The position numbers and the translations under genes are program-made. From Trichobilharzia regenti (Eukaryota > Platyhelminthes > Trematoda > Strigeidida > Schistosomatidae), in the NCBI GenBank assembly GCA_944472135.2, contig OX235264.1, positions 90,964,319 through 91,028,318 of the forward strand: a DNA stretch of 64,000 nt, given 5' to 3'. Below are positions 35,102 through 44,439 of this stretch, in pieces. How positions within the stretch are numbered: the stretch's first letter is position 1; every line of letters starts with the position of its first letter. A model generated the notes under the pieces. It saw only the letters and a program-made list of their open reading frames with translations. It did not search any database and was not told where the DNA came from.

Positions 35102-36215
35102 TATTAGTTTGTTTATTAGATATATCACAAAGGGAAACAGTTTTATGTACTGGATGACACAGTTTCGAACACAATTCTTTATTGTTCATAATCATGACAT
35201 CATTTATAATCACACGACTTCGAAACTTGAGTTTTATATTTTTCTTTGTTTTCTCCTATTTGTCGTCGTAGGAGTAGTTGTAGAATTTTTCAGATATCCG
35301 ACTAGACAGGTGTTGAATCATTCCTATTACACGTGTTGATTTGCAGTTGATTCGATGAACGAAGCTTCTGTTATCAATCTCTCCCTCCATTCACCCTGTG
35401 ACATTAGATTTTAAAACTGTCATCCTATCCTAGTTTATTGTATGGTTGCGTACAACTGCATGTAGTGACTGGTATAGCTGAACCATTCTCTAGATTTCTT
35501 ATCTTGTTCAATGTATCTAGATTTTGCTAGGTTTTTATGCTCGTCTAGTGTGACTGCCCCTGTTCTACTAGTTTGATCTATGCATTTGACATGACACTCA
35601 TTCTGCGTAAGTTTTCCAGAGACCTTTCGGAGAATTTCTGACAAGGCAGGAATAAAAGTGGCTGGCATTCAAGCTTTGTCACCTAAAGGATCCTTGAGAG
35701 CTTTCAAAACAAAACAATATAGTTTATCTAATACCCTTCCTGCAATGATTGCCAGGACAAATAAATAGGTCAAACTAGTAGAACAGGAGCAGTCACACTA
35801 GACGACCCGAATAAGATAGGAAATCTAGAGAATGGTTCAGCTATACCACTCACCACATGCAGTTGCACGCAACCATACAATAAACTAGGATAGGATGACA
35901 GTTTTAAAATCTAACGTCACAGGGTGAATGGAGGGAGAGATTGATAACAGAAGCTTCGTTCATCGAATCAACTGCAAATCAACACGTGTAATAGGAATGA
36001 TTCAACACCTGTCTAGTCGGATATCTGAAAAATTCTACAACTACTCCTACGACGACAAATAGGAGAAAACAAAGAAAAATATAAAACTCAAGTTTCGAAG
36101 TCGTGTGATTATAAATGATGTCATGATTATGAACAATAAAGAATTGTGTTCGAAACTGTGTCATCCAGTACATAAAAGTGTTACACTGTGTGAAACATCT
36201 AATAAACAAACTAAT
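35102..36215. repeat. Long inverted repeat made of P1 PLE tail and GIY-YIG end
   Basis: Left arm about 35102-35512, right arm about 35808-36215, nearly identical reverse complements. A 63-residue translated stretch is the same in both arms. The arms contain the end of the P1 GIY-YIG frame and the tail with its hairpin. A roughly 32-bp block present in the left arm (35513-35545) is missing from the right, after which similarity continues a little further. The high identity implies a recent or converted inverted duplication. Confidence 0.9.
35545..35807. pseudogene. Centre of the inverted repeat: P1 GIY-YIG core
   Basis: Minus-strand 35435-35668 reads CHVKCIDQTSRTGAVTLDEHKN, the GIY-YIG core with YIG changed to CID. 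From about 35700 the orientation switches to plus with a diverged second core (TRRTGAVTLDDPNKIGNLEN-like). The crossover of the two strands lies near 35710-35760. Confidence 0.65.
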
Positions 36216-36221
36216 TTTGAA
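36208..36221 (+). repeat. Left 14-bp target site duplication
   Basis: AAACTAATTTTGAA, repeated exactly at 36386-36399. Uninterrupted P1 tails at 6430 and 15205 have this site only once. Confidence 0.85.
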
Positions 36222-36385
36222 CAAAGCAAGAACTACAGTTTTAGCAGAATAAAATGGTTCCCTCTTTTATTTCGTTGCCTTCTCATCAGCTGCTTACATG
36301 GCAAAGACATTATTAAATATATCTACAACAACAATTTTTGCTTTGTTCAAATTCATTAAGGGGAATAAATGTATGAAATTTCTGA
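36222..36385 (-). mobile_element. 164-bp hammerhead-bearing insertion
   Basis: Inserted into a P1 tail and bounded by exact 14-bp duplications. It carries the hammerhead fold at 36244-36293 on the minus strand and the CAAAGCAAGAAC end also seen (as TAAAGCGAGAAC) at 43588 and 44254. No coding sequence. It looks like a solo terminal repeat of a P2-type PLE or a non-autonomous relative of it. Confidence 0.8.
36244..36293 (-). ncRNA. Hammerhead ribozyme motif, copy 1
   Basis: Minus strand: stem I GCAG/CTGC closes the motif. The core CTGATGA is followed by a single G-C pair as stem II with a 7-nt loop, then GAAA. Stem III is ATAAAA/TTTTAT, and the unpaired residue before the 3' side of stem I is T, giving an ATT cleavage triplet. 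All core positions match the hammerhead consensus. Hammerheads in PLE terminal repeats are known; activity of this form with a one-pair stem II is unproven. Confidence 0.75.
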
Positions 36386-36440
36386 AAACTAATTTTGAAT
36401 TACTTACCACCATAGTGCCCAAGTTTTACGCTTATATTAA
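36386..36440 (+). repeat. P1 tail resumed after the insertion
   Basis: Starts with the second copy of the 14-bp duplication and continues ATTACTTACCACCATAGTGC, the P1 tail sequence expected after the site. Confidence 0.8.
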
Positions 36441-36889
36441 GAAAAACATATCACTGAAGGATACCTTGCAGTAGATGATAATGTAGAAACTGTAATGCTG
36501 CAATGCATAAAAATGCAGTTATACTGAAATAATTTATTGCATTCAACTACAGCACTAAATATGTTTACTAATGCATTTTTGTCATTGTAGTCACCAATGT
36601 GAAACGCCTGGTAGTTCTAATAAATAGTGGTCAAATCTGTCCAGCATTACCACAATGGCTGTGAAATAACCACTAGTATGAGGCTTCGGAATATATTCCA
36701 GTACTCAGTACTTTCTTGGTCTAAAATCTGTATGCAATTGATAGGAAAGACGTGGAAGCTAGGGATGCGAACTTAAGACTTCAGGTGTTTCCTGAATCAT
36801 TTCATGTTCGGCCGTGCGACACATTATAACCAAGAGTGCTGTCGGGTCAAAATTCTGTGATATGAATCAAAAATATTAGCAAGCTGCAT
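36441..36889. other. No gene recognised
   Basis: No motif seen. Confidence 0.4.
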
Positions 36890-37560
36890 AGATTTGCAGC
36901 TTGATTTGCAAATCAACCATCCAGCTCAGAGAACACAACCACATCAAAAAGACACTACTGAAGAATGGCTGTCTGCCATACTTTATAGATAAACATATAA
37001 AGCTGCAAATCAGCAAAGAACAACCCATTTCTGTGCCGAAGAAGATGCTATACATAAATGTGGTGTCCAAAGGCGACCTTTTGGCCGACATCCTACAGAG
37101 AAGAATATCTAATGCTATAAAAACAATATTCTCTGCTGCTACATTATTATTGGTATTCTTAAGCCTCACATTGCTCTTCAAGAACTCTAAAGATAAGCTA
37201 TCGTATTTGACCACTTCTTTGTGTGTCTATCAATTTACTTACTCATGTGCAGTGAGATAAACAGATCATTCGATGCGTGTCTTATATCAAAGAGTGAGAG
37301 AACATTATCGTGCTTGGCTACGAAAACGTAACAGTGGATCATTAATGAGTGCTATAAACGAGTATATATTCAACACTGGTCACTCATCTACAAAGTTATA
37401 AGAAGCTTCCGGATTAAAACGGTTAGTTTCCGTATACTTTGCATTGCCGAGGAAGCCTTAGCGATCCGGATAGAAAACCCTGATCTTTGTACACAGAATA
37501 AACCTCTTCAAGCCCTCTTTCTACCTTGGGTACAATTCCAAGTCCTATGACTTTGTTAAT
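36890..37560 (+). pseudogene. Penelope-like element P2, connector and GIY-YIG domain
   Basis: Frame 36901-37260 carries the connector (LREHNHIKKTLLKNGCLPYF, then PKKMLYINVVSKGDLLADIL, RRISNAIKTIFSAATL) and ends at CVYQFTYSCAVR, the start of the GIY-YIG domain. After a stop the same protein continues REHYRAWLRKRNSGSLMSA, NEYIFNTGHS and RILCIAEEAL-like residues to a LPW-like end near 37528. The YIG triplet itself is destroyed. 3' UTR follows to about 37900. Confidence 0.83.
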
Positions 37561-38100
37561 AATGCTGTTTTTGAATTTTTTAAATTTTTATATGAATTCT
37601 TGGCAACATCTTTTTCTTAACCAAGCCTTTATTTACTCTTTCAACGTATTACATAATTTATTCTATAAACGTGCCTCTTTATTCTCTTTCATTAACATCT
37701 TGCTTTTCTAGGTGTCGTCCATATTACGCAACCCTTGTCCCTAATTACCAGTCTCCAAACCCTAGTTACAATTTGATTATTCATCACATTTCTGAAACAT
37801 TTTGATGACGGCAACAATGACCTCGACTAATTTTTGTTTGACAATCCTAATGTATACAAACACAAAATAATTACACTTATAAATGAGATTGTACAGCTAA
37901 GTGAATGAATTTGCCACTGAATAAAGACTCTTTGCTGAATATTTTGTTTCTATATTCATGTCTAGATGGGTATTTTCTGTGAATTGTTTTTATCATCGAT
38001 TTCATGAAGAATAAAGTTTTCAACATTATCACAACCAAACTGACTGGTTGTGGTCTGAACTCAAGAAAACGATTTTGAGTCCAAATGTTTGTTCAGTGTG

Positions 38101-38183
38101 TATCGCATCACATTCCGAACATTTTATTTTATAGGCACAATTATATAGAGAATCTGTAGGGATTTGGTCTTTTATATGGACAA
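38101..38183 (-). repeat. Perfect 83-bp palindrome, left arm
   Basis: Exact reverse complement of 38203-38285, with a 19-bp spacer. On its own minus strand it encodes the same GIY-YIG entry sequence as the right arm. Confidence 0.92.
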
Positions 38184-38195
38184 GGTTGATTTGCA

Positions 38196-38609
38196 GTGCA
38201 CTTTGTCCATATAAAAGACCAAATCCCTACAGATTCTCTATATAATTGTGCCTATAAAATAAAATGTTCGGAATGTGATGCGATATACATCGGACAAACA
38301 TCCCAAGAAATCAAAATCAGAAGAAATGAATACCGTAGAGCATCACTGCGACCATCGAGAAATCCAGTTAGTGAAGTAGAACAGCTTGAAAAATCATCAG
38401 CCATAGCTCGTCTACACGCCACAGAATCAGGCCACAAAACTGATTCTGACAATATTGTAATAATCACAAAGGACGTCTATTATCAGAAGCCAGCACTTCA
38501 TATCAAGTGGAATCCTAATTGTCTGAATGGGAATGATGGACTAAAACAGGATCTGACCTACAATATTCCCCTCCCCCATGAAGTGACAGAATCAACACGA
38601 ATGCGATAA
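38196..38609 (+). pseudogene. Penelope-like element P4, GIY-YIG domain
   Basis: Plus-strand 137-codon frame: CAYKIKCSECDAIYIGQTSQ gives a full GIY-YIG signature with CxxC. An Arg (EIKIRRNEYRR) follows, then SSAIARLHATESGHKTD with the His pair. It ends NPNCLNGNDG. The open frame and residues suggest a folded endonuclease, but there is no reverse transcriptase upstream: the coding starts inside the right arm of the palindrome (38203-38285). Group differs from P1-P3 in the spacing after YIG. Confidence 0.85.
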
Positions 38610-38789
38610 GCAAGTTCACTATGTAAGCACACACTACTTTTATAATTTTATACTGATCGAATCCAACAATCTACACTTGGTTTTGTTATCTTTGCCGATT
38701 GAGCAACTTGACAACGAAAAATGCCCCCAGAGTGACAAACGATGATCAAGTTAGTATACTTCATTTTGATATCATAACAGATGTACTAT

Positions 38790-39126
38790 TGTGGTGAGAG
38801 CTGGCTGCTAGCCAAATTGGTAGACAGTAATTTACGTCAATGTTTACGTCCTCAATATTGGTCGTGGGAAAATACGAACAAAGACTGATTAAACAAACAA
38901 CCACAGCAGACTTTGCGTAGGCGGATACAGTTAGCATATAGATGATCTGACATTCAAGAAACAGCCACAAAGAGATGAAAGCTTAATTTTCTGTGAGAAA
39001 CAACCAATCAGAAGACTGTGTTTGTTTGCTTAAATAATCTATAGTAATGTACACGAAAATATATAAATATGTGTTGATTTCCTTAATAAACGATCTGTTG
39101 CCTGGCTCTTGTTTTCTGTTGTTACA
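38790..39126 (+). mobile_element. Solo LTR in a PLE 3' UTR
   Basis: 337 bp, TGTGGTGAGAGC to TTGTTACA, with TATAAATATG and TTAATAAACG near the right end. CTAT flanks both sides (38786-38789, 39127-39130). The joined flanks match the uninterrupted sequence AGATGTACTATTAC at 13057, which is an empty site in another P2 copy, confirming a 4-bp duplication. Confidence 0.9.
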
Positions 39127-39240
39127 CTATTACGTTGGTTATTTGGTTTAGTGATCTTCATTGTTATTTTGACTTTGAATATGTCCCTTTAACTTGACCT
39201 AAGTCTATTTTCTCACCGCTTAACCTTTTGTAATATACAT
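39127..39240 (+). repeat. P2 PLE 3' UTR remnant
   Basis: Resembles 13065-13180 (TTCATTGTTATTTTGAC, AATATGTCCCTTTAACTTGA). It is the right half of the UTR interrupted by the LTR. Confidence 0.75.
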
Positions 39241-39719
39241 GCTGAGATTTTGTAAATTCCGGTTAAACAATGTTTTGATAAAGCTGTAGGCATTAAATAG
39301 CGAAACTTCAGTAAAAGCAATATCGTTTTGTTTTTCATTTATTGGGAACTACAAGAACACCTTTATTATAATGAATATCATATACCTAATTTCCAAATTT
39401 TTTCAAACTGTTAAAAGTGAACTTGATTTGGACATGTATAACTTTTTCAAGACATATTTACGCAAATCCATCTGAAGAGCATTGTATAATGCGTATTTTT
39501 TATTATATGAACACCTCGAACGCCCTTTTCATCACAGAATCGCAACCCACTGTCAATACAATATTTTCTCACTTTAGATTCTTTACAGCTGTTAGGCGTT
39601 TTATATATAAGAATTTTTAAACTTTAATATAAGCGAATTTATGTACCGAGATTAGCCATATCACCTAGTTTGGATCTTATCCAGCCTTGTCTTTCTTCAT
39701 TTATTGGTTTTATTAGTAC
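39241..39719. other. No gene recognised
   Basis: No motif seen. Confidence 0.4.
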
Positions 39720-40930
39720 TACTGTTTCCTTTAATTCCTAGAGAAACATAGGGCTTCCGCTGCAAGTCTCCATTGCATTCGGTTCCCTGCCAACTTTTTC
39801 ACCTGGCTCCAGGCTTGCCCACATGCTTTCATCTCCTTCAAGTCACCCTTGGATGACCAACTCGCCGCTTCCCTTTCCGATTCCACTCGAGGGCTTATTT
39901 AGTGATGTCACTTCATGGTGTTTTCAGAGTATGGCCAATCCATCTCCATTTCTTCCTGCCCATTTGTTGCACAATCTGTTCCTGGTTGGTCCGCTCCCAA
40001 AGGTCCCGATTGCTGATACTTTCTGGTCACCTGATCTTGAGGAGTGAGCAAAGACAAGTGTTAATGAAGGTATGTAGTTTGTTTGAGGTGCTCTTTATGA
40101 CGCTCAATGCAAGTGTCTGATCCGTATAGTAGCACTGATTTCACATTGGAAGTGGAAATCCGGATCTTATTTTTGATGCTTGGTGCTGTTCACCTCCACA
40201 CAGACTTGAGAATAATGGAAGCCTGTCTTGCTTTCCCGATCTTTGCTTTTGATATCCTCATCAGTTCCGTCCGCCTGTAGTTGAAAAGATGCTTCCCAGG
40301 TAGGTAGGTAGGAAAAGGAGGTTTTTTCTTTCAGGTGCCTCCCCTTCATGCTGATTGTTATCTGTTGTTGTTACCCAGGAATCTTCATCACTTCTGTTTT
40401 CTCAATGTTCACCTGAAGTCTTATCTCCTCTGGATGCTTCTTCTGTCAAATTGTTGCTTTTCACTTGCATATCTTCGAGTTTGTGGAAAGTCAGATACAT
40501 ATCATCATCGGTGAAATTCAGAGCCTGCAAATTTACTATGTGAGTCCATTTGGTGCCTGCCTACTCGTTGCCCATCGCTATCTGTGGCATTATCTAGTCA
40601 ACAGAAATCAGGAGAATCATGAGAGATAGTAGGCAGCCAGTCAGCCAGCCTTGTCTTACTCCCGTGTTCACTTCTTCCAAGGATTCCGTGAGTTTCCCGT
40701 TGTGGATTACTTGGCACACAGTATTGTCGTACAACTGCTGGATGAGATGTATAATTGATGGCGGCACATCGTAGTAGTGAAGTAGTTGCCAAATCACCTC
40801 TCGGTCGACGCTGTTGAAGGCTTTTTCAAAGTCGACGAAGTTGAGACAGAGAGGTGACTGCCATTCCTAACTTTGTTCAATGGTGATCCCTAGTGTGGCA
40901 ATTTGATCAATACATGACTTGTTTTAACTG
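39720..40930 (-). pseudogene. RTE-clade reverse transcriptase, C-terminal half
   Basis: Minus-strand frames give FDKAFNSVDREVIWQLLHYYDVPPSI (motif A region, near 40800-40830), HLIQQLYDNTVCQVIHNGKL and ESLEEVNTGVRQGWLTGCLL near 40690, then the EDMQ/KSNNLTEEA-type connection down to the C-terminus and the 3' UTR with the GAAACATAGGGCTTC word at 39745. In the stretch that carries two stops in the 50885 copy (DREVIWQ) this copy is open. It is still broken at the GVRQG block (one extra codon frame shift). Transcribed leftward. Confidence 0.82.
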
Positions 40931-41159
40931 AGCTTAATGACTATACAAATTCTCAGGCTGGTTTTTTAATCAGTTAAGTCATTTACATTCAAAACTGCAC
41001 AATGACTGATATTTCAAGACATTTTCTAAAAGAGTTTTAAAAAGCGACACACTAGTTTTCGTTTGAATATTACGATTTAAATTGATATCAACAATCATTA
41101 CAGTACTCTGCCACTTGAAAAAGGTAAATAATCTGGTGATCAAATTGAAACTCTACACT

Positions 41160-41222
41160 CCATTATGGGTAAATCTTTGTTTGATAAAGTCTCACAGTGT
41201 TATACAGTAATGTTTACTGATG
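41160..41222 (-). repeat. Inverted P1 tail piece
   Basis: About 63 bp that are the reverse complement of 42182-42245 with a few differences, placed just ahead of the truncated P1 frame. Same fold-back layout as elsewhere. Confidence 0.78.
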
Positions 41223-42252
41223 GACAGCTGGGAAAGTAATGCTCTTAATCCGTTAAATCCTGCTCCAAAAATATGGTGGAGATATGTGGATGACACCTTC
41301 ACAGTGTTTAAAACAGAACATATCTCTGGCTTCTTCATATATATTAACTCACTAGTACAGAGAATAAAATTCACATCTGAATCGGAAAATGAACGAGGAG
41401 AATTAGCTACGTTAGATTGCAAAATAAAACGAATAGAAGAAGGCAAGCTACACACTAGTGTGTACAGAAAACCAACTCATTCTAATAGATACTTAGGCTT
41501 TAATTCATCTCATCCATTTACTTTTAAGGCAGGCTTAGTAAAGCGTTTAACAAACCGAGCAGTAGCACTAAGTAGCACAAAAATGACCTAAATGATGAAC
41601 TAAAACAGATAAAAGAGGCGTTGGTATCAAATAACTATCCTATGAAATTCATTAGGAAGATCGAAAAAGGCCGAACGAATTATAAAAATAATTGTGAAAC
41701 TAGTATTAATAACATAAATAAGAGGGAGTATAAGTCATCTACGGTTATACCATACAAAGCGGGGACATCTGAAACCCTACGTAGGATTCTTAATAAAGCA
41801 GGAATTAGGGTGGTATCTAAACCTACAAACTCACTCAGGGACAAGTTGTGTAGGTTAAAGGACCCAGTGGACGCAATTAGACAAAATAATGTAATTTACA
41901 AAATACCCTGCAATGACTGTGAGGTCAGCTACATAGATCAAATTCTAAAAGTAATCTAGATAGGTGGAGAGAGAGGTTGATTACTGCATCCTTGTTCATC
42001 GAGTCTACACCAAACACATGCAATAGGAATGATTCATCACTCATACCTGAAATATTGAAAATACTACTGCCAATCAAATCAAGTGAAAATTAAGTGAAAA
42101 ATAATGGAACTATATAAATGCAGTTAGGAAGTCGTGTGAGTACCTTGATATGATTATGAGCAATAATTGTGCTCGAAACGTCATCAGTAAACATTACTGT
42201 ATAACACTGTGAGACTTTATTTAAACAAAAATTTACCCATAATGGAATTACT
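41223..42252 (+). pseudogene. Penelope-like element P1, RT motif C to tail
   Basis: Frame 41220-41591 starts in RT and reads KIWWRYVDDTFTVFK with an intact YVDD, then LATLDCKIKRI and VYRKPTHSNRYLGF. A one-base loss in an A-run near 41580 shifts the frame. 41621-41959 continues NNYPMKFIRKIEKG, SETLRRILNKAGI and NVIYKIPCNDCEVSYIDQ, where YIG has become YID. The middle of the GIY-YIG domain is deleted, since WRERLITASLFIEST follows within about 40 bases. The tail with its hairpin ends at 42252. Confidence 0.87.
42158..42174 (+). other. Conserved P1 tail hairpin
   Basis: GAGC at 42158-42161 pairs with GCTC at 42171-42174, directly before GAAACGTC. In the copies at 36131-36151 and 5828-5852 the same stem is GAAC/GTTC, a compensatory change. 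The role is unknown. Confidence 0.55.
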
Positions 42253-42299
42253 GTCTCCCACATTGCAGAAGTTGTATTCTTATATCAATGAAACTCTAC

Positions 42300-43545
42300 A
42301 CGTTTTCATCACAAATAAAGCATAGAATGCAGTCGATGCCCTCCTTATCTTTACTTTATATACTTCGAGAAGGATTTTTACAGACGGCGTTGATCGAATA
42401 GTTATTTGGAAAGTGAACCAACACTACTCTGTACCTCAAGTCTTCATCACCCTCATTCGACAGCTGCCCATATAACAATGCCACGTGACAAGTGATTCAC
42501 AACGGAATACTCATCGAGGCGTTCGAAGTGCATGCAGAAGTAATACAAGCTGGCTGACTACCTATTATCGCCGACGATATTCTTAATTTTGGTGGACTCG
42601 ATTATGCGTCAGACTGTGCTTGGCAACGAGGAGACAGAAACACGCTGGACCATCCGTGAGAAGACTCTAAGAGATCTGCATTTCTCGTCGAGATGATCTG
42701 TGTTTAGTGCCACACAAACTCGGCGACTTACAGGCGACAACGAACAAACTGGCTGAAGAAATTGACAGAGGGGAGAAGACTCCACGTGAACACAGAGAAG
42801 ACAGAGGTGATGAATATAACCAACCAGCCAGTAACAACCAGTGCTAATCACCGTCAAAAGGAGAGATTTAACAAAATTTACCTCCTTTACTTATCTAGAA
42901 AGCATCGTTTCAACTGCAGGCTGGCGAAACGGATGAAAGTGTCAAAGCCAGTAAGAATCGGAAAGGCAAGATACGCTGTATTAATTCTGAAACGAATTAG
43001 GAAATCTTCTGTCTCACTCAACAGCATAAGTGACAAGACTCAGATTTTCAACACCAATGTGAAATCAGTCAGTCAGTTCTTCTATACGGGTCAGTAACTT
43101 GCACTGCGTGTCATGAAAAGCATTTCCATCAAGTTATAGAGTCTTATCAACAGCTGCCTCCGCCTACTTCATACTGAAGATCAGGTTGCCAGCCAACTCA
43201 AAAGAATCAGCAAGAAGAAACTCTAGCCATGAACAAACCAACGAAGTGCCAATCACTCAATAAATATGTAGGAGAACGTGGAGATGGATCCGGCATATAT
43301 TGTAGAGGCTATCGAATGACATCTAGCGCAATGTAGGCCGTCGCTCAATTGAAGTCGCAGTGAGAATGGACATTTGCGTCGTGGGTGCTCGGCTGGTATG
43401 GAGGAGATCGTTTATTGAAAAGGAGATGAGAGATTATGGGCAATCATGGACCCAGATGACGAGGATGGGAGAAAATGGAATAAAGTTCAGATGTGTTGCT
43501 GAAGCCCTATGTTCCGCTCCGAACTCAAGGGAATGATAAATGATA
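42300..43545 (+). pseudogene. RTE-clade reverse transcriptase, decayed
   Basis: Plus-strand pieces: VDRIVIWKVNQHYSVPQVF near 42395 and FITLIRQL (RT motif A downstream), KLAEEIDRG then RRLHVNTEKTEVMNI at 42762-42830 (the conserved lysine motif region), LYLSRKHRFNCRLAKRM near 42890, IGKARYAVLILKRI, and the C-terminus to 43540 with CCCTATGTTCCGCTCC, the reverse of the tail word at 39745. Frames change at least five times. Confidence 0.78.
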
Positions 43546-43612
43546 ATAAATAAACCTCATGCATTTATTCCCCTTGATAAATTTGAATAAAGCGAGAACA
43601 ACATTGATTTGT

Positions 43613-43662
43613 GCAGAATAACATGGTACCATCATTTATTTCGTTGGCTTCTCGTCAGTTGC
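43613..43662 (-). ncRNA. Hammerhead ribozyme motif, copy 2
   Basis: Same layout as copy 1 on the minus strand: CTGACGA, one G-C pair with a 7-nt loop, GAAA, ATAA/TTAT stem III and T at the cleavage position. Stem I is GCAA/CTGC, so its innermost pair is an A-C mismatch. This is the single base that differs between the two 88-bp arms and probably weakens the ribozyme. Confidence 0.7.
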
Positions 43663-43671
43663 TTACAGCCT

Positions 43672-43838
43672 CCTCGACACGGGTCATGAGGTGGAAATCG
43701 AGAAATCCTTCAAAATTATCAATAGACAAAGGAGCTCCATTCTCCTCAAGTTTGCCGAAGCAATTTCTATCAAATGCTTGAAACCAGATCTATGTGTTCA
43801 GAAAGAATCAGTTATTAGTCTTTCCTTGCCTTGGTAAC
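43672..43838 (+). pseudogene. Penelope-like element P2, C-terminal codons
   Basis: Open plus-strand stretch from the inner edge of the left arm to TAA: LLDTGHEVEIEKSFKI, AEAISIKCLKPDLCVQKES and LSLPW, the P2 C-terminus. A stretch of the protein between FKI and AEA is shortened. It keeps no catalytic residue of the GIY-YIG fold. Confidence 0.78.
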
Positions 43839-44186
43839 TGGATGTCTTTTTTCTCCCATCTGATTGCGTAATCTTTGTCTTTAACCTCACCCTCTTTTAT
43901 ATTCTGTAATTTTGCTTGTCTCTCGTTTCTATGATTTGAGTTCAACTCAGTACATTGTTAACTAACTTATTAGTCACTTTGCATCCAACGCGCATCCCTT
44001 ACCATTATATACATACATTTATTTATTATTTTTTAACTTGAACTGCCTGTGTAAAAACTATATAAGCGCAATTTTCTGAGCACTGTTTACTAGTTGTGAA
44101 ACTTTCTGTCAACTGTCAACATGTAAAATTTGCAAGTACGTTAAAACGTTTCTGTACTTAAACCTGAAAATTTATTTAGGCTGTAA

Positions 44187-44236
44187 GCAGCTGACGAGAA
44201 GCCAACGAAATAAATGATGGTACCATGTTATTCTGC
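44187..44236 (+). ncRNA. Hammerhead ribozyme motif, copy 3
   Basis: Best-formed copy. GCAG 44187-44190 pairs with CTGC 44233-44236 (stem I). CTGACGA 44191-44197, G44198-C44206 one-pair stem II, GAAA 44207-44210. Stem III pairs ATAA with TTAT and has an inner ATG/CAT hairpin. Predicted cleavage is after T44232. It lies 3' of the P2 coding end and in the same orientation, where PLE terminal repeats carry such motifs. Confidence 0.78.
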
Positions 44237-44439
44237 ACAAATCAATGTTGTTCTCGCTTTATTCAGATAATAAATAAATAATAAGAACAAGAAAATTAGA
44301 TCAACGAAGAGGTTCTTATCGGCAAATTCATTTTCCACTTAAAATATCGCATTTATGTACATTTTTTTGCATAAAAGAGGGTAGCAGCATAAGTGATGAA
44401 TTGTCACAGTCATAGACGTTAATGTTAGTGTATTACAGT

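Larger units (their letters stand above)
43584..44265. repeat. 88-bp inverted repeats enclosing a P2 PLE end
   Basis: Arms 43584-43671 and 44178-44265 match as reverse complements in 87 of 88 positions. Each contains one hammerhead motif. They enclose the last coding part of a P2 element (43672-43838) and its 3' UTR. Confidence 0.92.

Noticed and set aside
35979..36224. 81-codon and 128-codon frames as a conserved membrane protein pair (hydrophobic LCFLLFVVVGVVVEFF)
   Set aside because: Both are antisense reads of the two arms of the inverted P1 tail, so the identical sequence reflects the DNA repeat and not a protein.
38101..38285. CRISPR repeat or bacterial terminator
   Set aside because: It is a single palindrome encoding PLE sequence in a eukaryotic repeat region, with no series of spaced repeats.
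43584..44265. Cut-and-paste DNA transposon with 88-bp terminal inverted repeats
   Set aside because: The enclosed sequence is the C-terminus and 3' UTR of a PLE, the arms carry hammerheads, and I see no transposase or flanking duplication.
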